Below are positions 40,989 through 52,670 of a stretch of 64,000 nucleotides of DNA, piece after piece; positions within the stretch are counted from its first letter, which is position 1; every line of letters begins with the position of its first letter. The stretch lies in contig NC_092642.1 in the NCBI RefSeq assembly GCF_039555335.1, positions 20,092,382 through 20,156,381 of the forward strand, read 5' to 3'. Source of the DNA: Amphiura filiformis (Eukaryota > Echinodermata > Ophiuroidea > Amphilepidida > Amphiuridae). The translations under genes were made by a program, and so were the position numbers. Below the pieces are notes generated by a model. That model was given only the letters and a program-made list of their open reading frames with translations, had not been told where the DNA came from and made no database searches.

Positions 40989-42367
40989 AATTAAAATGTA
41001 CAACTTCATCCAATTTTTAATTTTTTTTTATATAGCAGTATTTCTCTGGTTTCCAACCTCGAATAACACCTGAGTAATTTAAGGCCAGGTTAACTGCCAA
41101 CTTATTTTTTCAAATTTTGTAAAAAAAAATTGCCATTTTTCAGGTACTTTGACCCGGTAGGCCAAGTACAGGCGGAACTCAGAATTGGTGAGAGCCTTAG
41201 TTGGTTTGTAATGGCACAACCGCGAAAAAGACATTGATGTCATTAGGCCTACCGAACTTGAGGCGAACCAAATAAAAATGCCTGCACATTGAACATTTCC
41301 AATCATTCTGTGCTCTAATTTACAGTCTACAAGGAACTCTGCATTGTACTTGTAGGCATCACTTGTCAGTGTCACTCTTTGAGGTCCTTATTGTTTTTAT
41401 AATTGGAGTTCATCTTTACTAAATTACTACTGCATCGTGCATGTAGTTAGTTTATGCACAACATGTATTGCTATGCAAGTATTTAATTTCTTTTAAAATG
41501 TTAAACCTCCAGATAAGATTTTTCTTCAAAAATTAAATTGTTGACTTTATCGGTCCAGCAGCTTGTTGGGAGAGTTTTAAATGCATGCAACAGATAGTTT
41601 ACAGATGCCAGCTGTTCACTTCCAAATCATTATCTTTTCGGTCTTTCAAGAATTGCGCCATTATTCTCAGTTGTTCTACTGCACCTGGAAATGAGAATAA
41701 AATAAAATGTAAAATAATATTAGCCAATGATAAATTACAAATTATTATCCATGTATCAGGATTATAGACTGCCTTTTACCATGGACAGCATCCAGCGATG
41801 CTTTTAGTTTCATTCTTTTAACTCGGATGCACTCGCTTTTAAAATTTGAAAATCACATTGCCACGATTTATTAAGGCAAGCAATTTTTGGCAAGCCAAGA
41901 GGGAGGGGCAAACGATTTTTGGCACACGTTCATGGGGCGCCTTTTAAATAAAAGGCTTATGGAAAACAGGACGGAAACGCTTAAAATACGAATAAATGTT
42001 CCTTCACGCTAAGCGCCAAGAACATATATAGGCCTATATAGACCATTTGAGGTTTGTAAATTGGGATCCCAAAATTTAGCATACGCAAGGGGGCAAAGAA
42101 TTTTGGCAGGCCGAGAGGGGGGGAAGCAAATTTTAAGCGGGGCAAGAAGGGGGGCAAGTGATTTTTAGCGAGCCGCTTTGGAAATCCCCGGTTCATAATT
42201 ATTGCACAGCCCCTATGTCAATGATGGTTGCAGAAATATGCAGAATTTGAAAACAGTCATTTGCCCATAAACTTAGCTAATTTTTGATATACAGACATGG
42301 TGGCAAGACCCCTTATTTTTTTGAGTTAAATCATCACCTTTTTAAACAAAATAATTAAATGTAAAGG

Positions 42368-42611
42368 ACCGTTCACAAACACTTGTAAGGGGGGACTTTA
42401 CAGACCTCGAAAATTTCAGGGACCTCCCTTTTGACATGAAAATTATGGGTCAACCCCATAGAAAAGCATATAAACTCAATTTTTCCAAGAAAATTTGTGG
42501 TCATCACCTGGTCATTTTTTTTATGTTTTTCTGCTCCTCCTTAGTGTGTGTCACAAATTTTCAGGGCCGCCCTTTTTTCATCTTTCCTCCTTACAAGTGT
42601 TTGTGAACGGT
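42368..42611. mobile_element. MITE with ACCGTTCACAAACACTTGTA ends
   Basis: The end sequence is matched inverted by TACAAGTGTTTGTGAACGGT. The interior has CAGGGxCCxCCCTTTT segments. A one-ended relative lies near 38200-38420 inside the 4.3-kb element. Confidence 0.85.
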
Positions 42612-42620
42612 AGACTTAGA

Positions 42621-42815
42621 CTATAATATTTACAGTATTTTCTTGGCCAAACGGGAACATGTGCGTTGCGGCCTTGTAGCGTACTAAGCGCGTACGCAAT
42701 GTAAGGCGCGTGTATGCTTTCTTCTGTATCACGCTATATTCGTGTGTGTTTATCGCGGAGCCACTAGCGTTTATAGTGTTCCAGTTTGGCCAAGAAATTA
42801 CTGTAAATATTATAG
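42621..42815. mobile_element. MITE with CTATAATATTTACAGTA ends
   Basis: Left arm CTATAATATTTACAGTATTT, TTGGCCAAACGGGAACA is inverted on the right with single changes. About 195 bp, GC-richer centre. It lies about 1 kb upstream of the REEP start. Confidence 0.8.
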
Positions 42816-43802
42816 TATTGGTTATATAAAAGAAACCCACCTTGCAGAGTCGTGTACACAACAAGCAACACAATCCAACATACAGCATGCTCAGCTAGCT
42901 GTACACACAGACAAAGGTATGATCAATTGATGCATATGAAAACATACGGGCAGTGCAGTACATGGTAGTCAATGGAACAAATCTCGATATCTCGTCATGT
43001 TTTCGCCGTCTATTCGATGCGGGATTCGATGTCCGTGGCAATATTTGTCCTTAGTCCATCTTATATTTGCTTCTCTGATACAAGATGAATTGAAAACCTA
43101 TTGTAAACTTGTCAAAGCACGTCGGTAAACGAGGCAAATAATGCGATTGCTTTTCACAACTATCGTGTGTATTGCATTTTGTGTGTGTGTGAATGTCCCA
43201 CTGGGCGCAGCCATGTTTGTGATCGAGGTCAGAGGTGAAATCTGTCAATCAAACTACTTTGCGATATTTTAGGGAAATATTTTGCCGAAGGCATTGAGGT
43301 GGTGTGTTCCCGACTCGGCACATGGTATGATCGCTTTATAGTCACTCCAATATATACAAGCGATAATCGTATCGATCCAATTAGCTAGAATGTATTGCAG
43401 GCATTATGGGTTTACAATCAATTTCATTGGTCAAATAACAGTCGCTTATTTGAGCGATTACGTTATGAGTCAAACTTTGTTTGAACAGCGCCACCCTTGA
43501 AGGCTAGGTCAGCATATTTTGTTGAAAAATCTGGATTTTCGCTCCAAATAAGCTTTTGTTTTACCAAAAATTACTGTATCTTGTCAAAAACCGAAAATAA
43601 AAATTAATAATTTGTGTCTTTATAATTTCGTCAAACTTAAAATATATCAATCAAAGATTATCATAACTTGACCTCTTGCAACATATGCAAATTGTGAAAT
43701 CATTAATTATCGTCGACCAAGGTCATTTCTTAGGGTGTGAATCACGTAGGGAGATCATTTTTGAACGCTATTCTAGCCGAAAATAACATAATTTAACACA
43801 AA
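42816..43802 (+). promoter_or_regulatory. REEP 5' flank (likely promoter and 5' UTR)
   Basis: No TE boundaries or coding frames were recognised directly upstream of the REEP ATG. No core promoter motif could be assigned; the role is inferred from position. Confidence 0.3.
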
Positions 43803-43917
43803 ATGGATACGTGGAGAGCTAAATTGGACAAAGCATTGTATGAGAAGAATGCATTTACAGATGTTTTAGCCACAGTTGAGACGAAGACAGGCATCAAAAG
43901 GACATACTTTGTTGCAG
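43803..43917 (+). CDS. REEP5: REEP5/6-type protein, exon 1 (start)
   Basis: This first coding exon encodes 38 residues, MDTWRAKLDKALYEKN to ETKTGIKRTYFVA, and ends in phase 1 at donor GTTTGT. The HEKN/LLAxLExKTGVxR-like pattern matches the N-terminus of vertebrate REEP5 and REEP6, which curve tubular ER membranes with hairpins (family knowledge). It joins in phase to the membrane-hairpin exon at 53887. REEP5 and REEP6 cannot be told apart from this part, so the symbol is provisional. The gene is divergent from DDX49, with starts about 7.8 kb apart. The first intron is about 10 kb. Confidence 0.88.
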
Positions 43918-45724
43918 GTTTGTTATGTTGTTGAGCTCATTTTCGCTCCGTGCTAAATTTCTGCTAAAAACTCTTAAAACAGCCTGTGCACGCACTGTGT
44001 ACGTACATGGTGCATGAACGAACGTGACTGTACAGTATTATAGCGAGGACAACACTTTTTAGGTTTATTCTAGGAACATCTACAAATTTGGTATCACTGT
44101 AAAGAGCATTAAAAAACTTAGAAAATGGTACCAAAAACAGCTCTATAGCTCAAAGTATGGGGGAGTTATACCTATTTGAAGTTGCGAAGGGTAGCGGAAT
44201 TTGTCTGTCATTTTTTGTTTATGGTACCCTGGATTTATTTGTCTAGCACTTGAATATTTTTACAAGTAACACTTATACAAATCTGGTATCAATGTAAAGG
44301 GCATTAAAAAAGAAAGACAATGGTACCAGAATCAGCTCTATAACTTAAAATATGGGGAGGTTATGCCTATTTAAAGTCATGTGAAGTTTACTGGGTTTTT
44401 TTTGTGAGTCAATTTTTTTGCGTACAATACAGCATTATTTTAGAGACGATGATATTGCCTCCAAGAAATAAATAAATATTGTAAGTAAATAAACAAGTAA
44501 ATTTAGGAATGAATGAATAAAGGAATAAATAAAAAAATAAAAAAAATGAATATGTAATCATAATCTAATATGACCATGATGACCCATGCAACACATGAAC
44601 ATATGAACATGTTCTGCCAGTGCCATTTGTCAACTTGTCAACCTCATCTGACACTGCACTACTCAACTTTAGTATTGAAAAAAAAATACAAAGGAAGTGA
44701 AAAAAATTTTTACAAAAATTATACAAATTCTTAAAGTATCATAGAGTTGATTAAAAGTAGTAACAAAAATAATATCACTTGAATTAAGTGTGCATCTTGC
44801 ATTTTACCACATACGACATGACCCGATATGCTACATCTCCCACCTCAAGCGCCAGCCCGATAAGGAACAATACGCACCGCCATCTCACCACTTCTCCCCG
44901 TATTGTCGTATTTTCACGGCCAATTGCAAATACGGGTCATCACAGTAATTCCTTTTGCACATCTATGCGCGATGGATTTCTGCAGAAGAATGACCACAAA
45001 CATCTTCAAAATACTCTAAAATTTCATATTATATGGGTGTAATATAGGTGTAATGACCTCCTTCTGCTCCATTTCAACAACTTTTTACGCCAAAAACCAT
45101 GAAAATCTTACCTAAAAATAGACCTAAAAAAAAAGAAAAAGTAGGGCTTTCCCCAAAACAAACCCGATCGTGTTTGGTATGAGTGCAAAGGTCACAAAAT
45201 TACCCACAAAATGATGACATCATCAGCATGATCCAGGTAAGTCTCGTGGAGTCTCGTGGATAAATCCAAATCGAGATTTCATGAATTTCAAGCAGACGAA
45301 AAAATGGCGTCCCGTCGATCGAGTCGCTAACTCCTGAACTTCAACAAGTTCATGACATTAAAAAACATGCTTAATGTTCTTTTTTTGTGGAAAACTTTAC
45401 ATAATCGGAAAATTTCATCTTTAAACTCTGTAAAAATAATTTTCTATTGTATTTGGAGTTTTGAAAGGATGAGAAATGGTGAGTTGTTTTCACTAAGTTT
45501 CACACACAAACAGATACAAATGCGTAAATCATCGTATGCGCTGATCTCGCTAACAGTAATCAGTATTTGGATACTATAAAATGCATTGTACATGCTTTAG
45601 TGTAGTTAAACTATCAGTTAAATTTGCATTACCCATCTTTTTAACGTAGTTTATGTAGAAGCATTGTGGTTGATACTGTCACTTGACTTTGGCTTTGGCT
45701 TTGCGATGATTATTGAGGATTTTG
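43918..45724 (+). other. REEP intron 1, first part
   Basis: Contains AAATAAATAAAT-like simple repeats near 44460-44540 and a duplicated pair of related segments (ATCTACAAATTTGGTATCAC.. at about 44090 and ATACAAATCTGGTATCAATG.. at about 44276). No exon recognised. Confidence 0.5.
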
Positions 45725-45965
45725 CAGGGTCAGAATTTTGGCGACGGCGCACGCCGTAAATCAGATTCAGACTTCAGAGAATCGATTCTCGCAAAGATTC
45801 TCATAAACAGATTAGCAGTAGCGTGAATCCAAGTTGATTCCCGCAAATGTTTAAGTTTACACAGAAGTTGATTTGCGAGAATGATGAAATGGATATGGAT
45901 CCCGCAAATTTATTTTGCAAGAATCAAGATTGATTCTCGCATTGTGAAACGAAATTCTGACCCTG
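45725..45965. mobile_element. hAT-type MITE, CAGGGTCAGAATTT ends
   Basis: CAGGGTCAGAATTT and AAATTCTGACCCTG bound 241 bp containing inverted GATTCTCGCA segments. The flanks share TTTTG. Noncoding. Confidence 0.75.
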
Positions 45966-46173
45966 TTTTGAACGCAATAAAACAACAACAAGCATAGCCA
46001 TAATGAAACTTGAAAGTGCTCGGACTCAGTTTTTGCGTGCGCATGATCAATAAGTCGAGTCTATCCTCGATGATCAGGCCACTGCTAGTTAACCGATGAT
46101 GGAAATGAGGATAGAATGTACATGATGTAGAGCTCTCTCAAAACATATGTCAGAATCAGTGAAGCATGAGCAT

Positions 46174-46505
46174 CAGGGGCGGATTTAGAGGGGAGCGCAC
46201 CCGGCACGAGCCCCTTCTATTTTTTGCAGAGTGGCACCAGACTCTGTGTATTTTTGCAGAGTGGCGCCTGACTTTGTGTGGGCGCCGAGCAGTGTTCGAT
46301 TTAGGGGTTTTACATGCACAAATGCATGTAACTTCGGCTCTGTGCATGTAGAATTTTGCCTGTGCATGCACAATTGTGTGTTATTCAGCCCATTTTGAGG
46401 AAAAATCAGAGTTGTGCTGTTTTTTGTGCATGTAAAATTTATTTTCTAAATCAAACCCTGGCGCCGCAGCGCCTCCTTTATTGAAAATTCCTGGATCCGC
46501 CCCTG
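46174..46505. mobile_element. hAT-type MITE, CAGGGGCGGAT ends, carrying a nested MITE
   Basis: CAGGGGCGGATTTAG and CTGGATCCGCCCCTG are inverted ends with the hAT-type CAGGGGCGG start. The flanks share TGAGCAT. A second MITE (46290-46460) sits inside. GGCACCAGACTCTGTGT-like sequence is duplicated internally. Confidence 0.75.
46290..46460. mobile_element. Nested hAT-type MITE
   Basis: Ends CAGTGTTCGATTTAG and CTAAATCAAACCCTG are inverted repeats. The 8-bp flanks GCGCCGAG and GCGCCGCA agree at 6 of 8 positions, consistent with an aged hAT target duplication. Confidence 0.7.
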
Positions 46506-46652
46506 AGCATGATGAGTGACTCCATCATGTAAAGTGGAAATTCGGAAGTATTGTAAACAATGCCGATCACGACACCGTCGTGTATTCCAGTCTACAGCGC
46601 CCAAAAAAGTTGCTCAAGTGACACATCAGGAAATTGTTATTGAAAAATGATC

Positions 46653-46826
46653 AAATTTGTGTACATCGTGGAACATGCTCTTTGCGTGGCTGTGCGTAGT
46701 AAGCAGTTGTACGCAGATAGCCTCGCTAATATGGATGCGTGAGAGTAGCGCTGTATGCTGCAGTAGTTAGCATGATTAGTCGCGAGTAACAAGCGTAGTT
46801 GAATGTTCCACGATGTACACTAATTT
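46653..46826. mobile_element. MITE with AAATTTGTGTACATCGTGG ends
   Basis: The end is matched inverted by CCACGATGTACACTAATTT, and GGAACAT/ATGTTCC follows. Noncoding, about 174 bp. Confidence 0.75.
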
Positions 46827-47776
46827 AATATTTTTTCTGTAGCATTGTTAACCTCTTAAAAAAAAAAAGAAAACTTTGCTCATGAATTCATACAGATTTA
46901 ACTTTTAAGATAAAATTTTGGTAACATTAAACTTCACAACTTTATGAATTGTAATAATGAACGACACAGACTTACAAATGACTGTGCTCGAGAAGGGCCT
47001 TAGTCTTAGACCTCAAACAAAAATTATTTGATTGTTGTAACCCGACCGACCCTAAAATTAGGCCCGACCCTAGAGTTTTGCAACAACAAAAAATGAATAA
47101 ATAAAATAATTAATAATTAAAAAAAGGAAGAAAACAAGTTCCAAGGGCAGCCTTTCTCAAACGAAATATTCACACAGCTTTAAATAATTTTAAAATCCCG
47201 ACCCACCTTCCCTAATTTTTTTTTTTTATGTAATGCCAAATTCAAACAATTTTCTTGTTTTAGGCCTAATTGTACTGTTACTAGGCCTAGCGGTGTGTTA
47301 AAAGATTTAGGATTCATGAACAAATTTTAATCAGATTAAAACTTTTAAAAGTTATTTTAATCATATTATTTATATTAAAACTTGAAGAATTATCTTGTCT
47401 CTCCTTTATTGACATTTAATCCACTTAAAGACCAAGTCAAGACCATATTCCACTTCAAAATAATTACTAGGCTATTGATTATATGCAGCATTTATATTGG
47501 GTTGAATAAGTACTCAGTTTGTTCTTTTTTTTTTTTGTGGGGCTTGTTTATTTTGCTACTGGCACTCAGTACAAAGATCTACTGGTGTGTCAGTTTTTAA
47601 GTTAATCAGTGAATTTAAAACAAAACAGGTTTTTTCTGTGTGTTAATAATAATATGTGCAAAGTTATTTGTGTCTATGTCATACAGTTCTCTATGAATTC
47701 AAAATGTATGGCCAACAGATGCACAGTGAAATTTTGGTCATCCAACAGCAAATTTGAGTGTCTGGATGCCTGGATT
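46827..47776 (+). other. REEP intron segment without recognised features
   Basis: AT-rich intron sequence with poly-A and poly-T runs. Short frames only; no exon or repeat boundary identified. Confidence 0.5.
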
Positions 47777-48118
47777 CAGCGTGGTAAATAAGGCGGGCCC
47801 GGGGGCCCATAGCCCGTGAAAATCAATGTGGGCCCGACGAAAATGTGCCTTGAGGGCCCGACTGGCCCATGAAAAAAATAAGTAAATAAATTTAAGCTTA
47901 CTGAAAAACAGGACTGAAAATACAAACAATCTTGTCCAATGTCCATACTACACTAATTCATAAATGGAGATTCATTTTAAATGCTTATTTTGTCAAAAAA
48001 TGTGTTTATTTTCCACTCTCAATTTATGCGGGCCCCGTAAAAGTTTGTGAGGGCCCCTAAAGATTCAAGAACAAGGGCCCAAATGGCCCGTGTTCATTTT
48101 TGCTTATTTACCACACTG
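47777..48118. mobile_element. hAT MITE with exact 8-bp target duplication
   Basis: Ends CAGCGTGGTAAATAAG and CTTATTTACCACACTG, flanked by CCTGGATT at 47769-47776 and 48119-48126. The interior repeats GGGCCC and GGCCCATG motifs. The 8-bp duplication and CAG ends are diagnostic of the hAT superfamily (knowledge). Confidence 0.9.
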
Positions 48119-48583
48119 CCTGGATTACCACTAAATTGGCACACTGTAATCTACCATTGTTACCATTGAGTCCAGACCAGCGCAATGTACACAATATCCT
48201 CCCCGGAAGCCCTTCCGTGTTATGCAAGTGTCCGATTTTTTCCATGACGTGTTACGATGTGTAGTAGTTAATTCTTTACATCGATCGTACGTATGAGTGA
48301 CGTCATTAATCATGCATAATTGATTGAACAAAGAAGGGTAGGATATAAGTCACTGATAAGGGTGTGAGTGAGTCCCGTGAATTTGAGTCCCGCCCAATAA
48401 TCCTATTACTAAGGCTGGCATTTTCGGCGGGGTAACGGTACCGCCGAGTACATTACCCGGTAGGAAATACCCTCCCGGGTACCGAAATAAAAAATTTAAA
48501 AAAATAAAAAAATTCGGTTTTGTAGTGTCCCTGGAACTAGACCTAAATGCTAGGTTGACCTAATAAAAAAAATTTAAAAAATT

Positions 48584-48748
48584 CAAGATGTTTTGTATTT
48601 TTAATATGAAAATTGATACTTTGTATTCATGTCATAGTCTATTAATGATTTCAAAATGCATTGAATTTGAATGCATTTTGAAATCATTAATAGAGTATGA
48701 CATGAATACAAAGTATCAATTTTCATATTAAAAATACAAAACATCTTG
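48584..48748. mobile_element. Palindromic foldback, copy in REEP intron (family of 57198)
   Basis: CAAGATGTTTTGTATTTTTA, TACTTTGTATTCATGTCAT and CATTTTGAAATCATTAATAG fold onto their inverses with almost no loop. Its flank AGACCTAAATGCTAGGTTGA also occurs at the 57198 copy. Outside are ACCCGG-rich arms (about 48410-48850) of another element. Confidence 0.85.
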
Positions 48749-49104
48749 GATTTTTTTTTTTTTTTTTTGCAATTTCGGGTACCCGGTTACCCGCTCGAAA
48801 AATGCGCTGGTACCCGGGCACAAAATTACCCGAAAATAACACCCCTAGTCACTGAACAAGCGCGCGAGATACTGAATCAGTTCATGACAAGAACAACATT
48901 TGGACGCCAAAAAGTACAGTTATGGATTAAAATGTTTATTGTACAGTACAGTAGTAGCTTTTCACATAAAATTTGCATTGTGCACATAATGTATCAACTT
49001 CATGGAGAGAAAAACATCGGACTTGCACGTGTGAAATAGGTGCAGAATTCGGCATATTTGATTTACTTCGAATTGCGTGCGACTTCATCAATGGATACAA
49101 AAAG

Positions 49105-49225
49105 TGGTGGGGTCAGGAATTTTCAGTATAAAGGGTGCCTCAGTAAAAAGCGTGGGGGTCAGGAATTTTCAGTATAAAGGGTGCCTCAGTAAAAAGGGTG
49201 GGGTAAAATAAAAAGGGTGGGGGTC
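49105..49225 (+). repeat. Short tandem duplication, about 56-bp period
   Basis: GGGTCAGGAATTTTCAGTAT and AAGGGTGCCTCAGTAAAAA occur twice in direct order, followed by a partial third unit. Confidence 0.85.
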
Positions 49226-49243
49226 AAACCCCACTGCCGAGTA

Positions 49244-49574
49244 TGTGCGTTGCTATCGTTTTTCGGTCGGACAGCGGTGTAATTTTTTGCAACGGAGGTT
49301 ATTTACTCTGTTAATGTTGAAATTTGGATGAAAGTTATTTCGATGAGTTAACTGTATCTTTTGAGCAAGATTTGCCCATTTTGGACAGTCTTATATTTTG
49401 TTGAAGTCAATGAAGTGTAATTTTAGCAAAAATGTTGATGCGATCGCCTGTCATGATCGGCTGTTACTTCTGAACTTCCATTGCTTTACACGGTGTCATG
49501 CTTCAGTGAATCCGACTAGATTTTGAATGCAATGGTCTCTTGCCTAGAATGTGAAGCTATTGGTGAGCAAATTA
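49244..49574 (+). repeat. Interspersed 330-bp repeat, copy B
   Basis: Same orientation as copy A at 24241. It includes TTTTTCGGTCGGACAGCGGT, GATGAAAGTTATTTCGATG and TGCTTCAGTGAATCC. A family of unknown class; no coding frame. Confidence 0.75.
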
Positions 49575-50459
49575 CCTAATAATCATCTAATACCTATCCC
49601 TCTGATGTCGGTAAAATGGTTCACATTTATGTGACAAATTGCCAATTTGAATGAAAAGGTCTCCCCTTTTTCTGTAAAAATGTTGAAAACCAGCCCTTAA
49701 ATCACAAAAGGTCCGCTTTTGAGCCGATCGCACCCCAATAAATCATAGCATACATACAGTGTGCTAGCTGTGGTTGGTATATCTTTCCTCATGATACAAT
49801 TTACATAGATATGATAAGTCACAATTTATTTATTTCCAAATCATGATTTATCATTTTGGAGGTTAAATATAGTGGTTGTCTGTCAGACAAGGGCATAGCT
49901 CATCATTGTTGTCCCTAGTGTGGTTTTGGGACAAGCGAATAGGAGGATTTGCTCACTAAAATAAGTTCTACTTCGGTATTTGACATTCGTGACATACATG
50001 TAGTCCATACATTACAAGTCTGGATGTTAATGCACAGTGCCAGACATAGTTCCAGTAACTCAACAGCCATTGTGTCGTTATCTGGATGTTGAATTTCTGA
50101 AACATACATAATTGATAATCCACTGAACAAATGAAGAAATCAGAAGTTGCAGCTTCAAAAATATATATTTTCCATACCTCACAGAGGATGTAGACAGAGT
50201 TTGAATTCGGCTGTATCGCATAGCAGTTTGCTCCTTATTTTGAAGTAACTGCTACCCAATTTTGCATTTGTATAGCACTTTTTATTGTGCTTTAGTGTAT
50301 GGAAGTATCCCGATTATGATGAATTAGCCAAAAACTGTTACGCAAATATTTTTAAACGAATTCGAACCCTGGATGTAGACCTTCCCTGCATAGTGTAGAA
50401 ACATTACAGGGTACAGCTCAATGTGATATCCAAATGTGTGAAATTCTAGCAATTTTGCC

Positions 50460-52000
50460 ACTTGGTGTTGATAGTTTTTCGACAGAGAGTGCATGAGGCT
50501 TGGATATTTATCCCATTGACAGCCCTCGAATTAACCGACGGCACCCAAGGCATTTTGCCGTGGGTGCCCATCCCCACTGCCGTAATGCCCTCAAAATATG
50601 TCCTTTACCCAGGCAGTCACTTGCCGTGCCCTCTAATGAAGTTGCCGTCGGTGCCCCAGCCCTGCCCCTTCATTATAAAATCATCTATCTATGTTTGTGT
50701 GTGTTTTCTTCACTTTTGAGAAAATGCCTTGGTGCCCTTCTCAAATTTTCAACAGTTGCCATGATGCCCTCTTGAAATATTACAAACTGCAGTGCTGCCT
50801 TGCCTTTTCAGTGAAAATCCAAGGCAATTATCAACTTGCCCTAAAAAAGTTGCTGTGCCCCTTCAGATCCTTAATTCGAGGGCTGCCCATTGATGAAGGA
50901 AATGAAAAGCAATGGGCCCGGGATGGTGCCTTGTGGTACTCCAGAGGTTATAGATGACTTTCCATATACTATGTTCAACTTGCTGGGACCAGCATACATT
51001 TATGAACATTTCCAACCCACAAAAGTTAGGATCCTTGAACTCTGTAGTAGTGTAGCTTCAGCAAAAGTCATTGGTGGTGGACTCGGTCGAATGCTTTAGA
51101 AAGGTCGAGAACCACAATATCAACATGCTCACTTTCAAAGAGCTTGAAGGTCCTGGGTTGTGATGAGTATTGATTGATTGGGACATGCAAGATCAGCCAG
51201 ATCTTAGGGCATGCTGGGTATCAGTTAAAATGTTGCTGTCGTAGTGGTCCATCACATGGCTGATGGAGGTAATGGATACCTTGCGATAGTTTGATGTGGT
51301 TCGGTATCCCTTCTTGTAACTTGGAGAGATGTTGGTTTGTCTCCAGTCAGATGGGATCTCACTACATCCAAGAACTGAACATTGTAATACATTTGTGGTG
51401 GTCAATATTAGAGACATTTAATCAGCAAGGTCTTTCAGTATGCCGGCAGATAGTGCATCAGGTCCAGTGGCTTTGTTTGTTTCAAAGAATAGAAAAGCTT
51501 CAGGACACCAATGCGTTTCAGGAGTCAGGACACCATCAGAGATACTGTGATGTGAACAACAGGTAGTTTATCGGACTCCTCATTGTCAGGCAGATTGCTG
51601 CTGTATTCATCGGTAAAAACAGAAACACTGACCGAAACTGTTTGTTAAAATCCTTAACCTTCCCTTCACTGTCGAATATGATCTTGGATCCTCTTTCCAG
51701 TGATGAGATGCTGGTTGAGTCTTGATTGAAGCACCAGTCCAGAAGACTTTGTTGGATTTATCAGCTGGGTCCTGGAATAGGATATTCTGGTAAGACCAGT
51801 AATTATGCTGTTGTTTGTCTTACTTCTTTTGCGTGGACTTTTGGAAGTCTTTGTAATCCTTCTAGTCATTGGGCTTTTTTTACTTTCTTGCCTTGTTGTA
51901 TTTTGTCCATTGAGGATCTTGATTTCTGATGTGAGCATGCCCCAGTTGTCCTGGACAGAGCGAGACAGTAGATCAATGGTCGAGGAATGAGTGTTGGAAG
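50460..52000 (-). pseudogene. LINE reverse transcriptase remnant
   Basis: On the minus strand, from high to low coordinate: a linker region (51938-51666), SEIPSDWRQTNISPSYKKG with NYRKVSITSI (51417-51193), VVLDLSKAFDRVHHQ near 51100, and VPQGTIPGPLLF near 50930. These are the ordered RT motifs of a Jockey/CR1-like non-LTR element. The frames are broken and the element is truncated. A hAT MITE (50520-50885) is inserted in it. Confidence 0.8.
50520..50885. mobile_element. hAT MITE inserted in a LINE, 8-bp target duplication
   Basis: Ends CAGCCCTCGAATTAA and TTAATTCGAGGGCTG are perfect inverted repeats. CCCATTGA flanks both sides (50512-50519 and 50886-50893). The interior repeats TGCCGT..GTGCCC-like pieces. 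Plus-strand frames here are translated repeat. Confidence 0.92.
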
Positions 52001-52117
52001 TCCTGCGTGTCTGATCTTATGTAGGCATATCTGCTTCGCCGGAAGAGAAAAACTTTACTATGCACCTTCTTTTTAAGATTGATGTTGATGAAGGAAGAAA
52101 CAGCCTCATGGTCGCTA

Positions 52118-52265
52118 GGCTGTGATCACCTAGAAGTATCTGATATTCGCTATACTGAAATATTCGATCAGGCTGAATTCACATAGGATATATGTGAACT
52201 CAGCCTGATCGAATGAGCGTATTTCGTATAGCGTATACCATATACTTCTAGATGTGATCGCAGCC
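52118..52265. repeat. 148-bp near-perfect palindrome
   Basis: GGCTGTGATCACCTAGAAGT, TTCGATCAGGCTGA and TTCACATA mirror onto the right half with a 5-base centre. No gene or larger family identified. Confidence 0.8.
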
Positions 52266-52652
52266 TTATGCCACTCAATAAGTTGGCACTCAATCAACAA
52301 AGCTGGGATAAGGACAATATCAAGGCATTTTAGTGCCATAGATCTTTTTGTTGGTTTCTTACAGAGGACCTACAGTATGATTTTATCGATTGGCTCCAAA
52401 CAAAGGATTTGAACTGGTGTCCTTTACCGTAATCATGGCGCAGTGCAGTCCATTCATTCAAATGTTGTCATCAACCTATTTGATCGTAGTGCATTTGTTA
52501 TGTGTGAGACAAAGTGTCGCGGTAGATTGCAATCTTGCTTTTGTTTTCATGCATTTGAGTAGTCTGCAATATTTACGGTATGATACGTCATTAAATTCAC
52601 AACTTCTATCTGAGATTCACAATGTGCTATATATACTGTTTTAAATTATTAT

Positions 52653-52670
52653 TATTATTATTATTATTAT
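52653..52670 (+). repeat. ATT microsatellite
   Basis: A short (ATT)n run. The interval 52266-53536 is otherwise plain intron. Confidence 0.8.

Larger units (their letters stand above)
37871..42214. mobile_element. 4.3-kb TIR element with inverted repeats of over 300 bp
   Basis: AGGGGTTGTGCAATAATTAT at the left and its inverse at 42190-42214 begin arms that match over about 330 bp: ACGCTTAAA/TTTAAGCG, TTTAAAAGGCGCCCC and TTGGGATCCCAA occur in both, inverted. The interior holds other foldbacks and one exon-like stretch but no transposase. It could also be two related MITEs facing each other. Confidence 0.6.
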
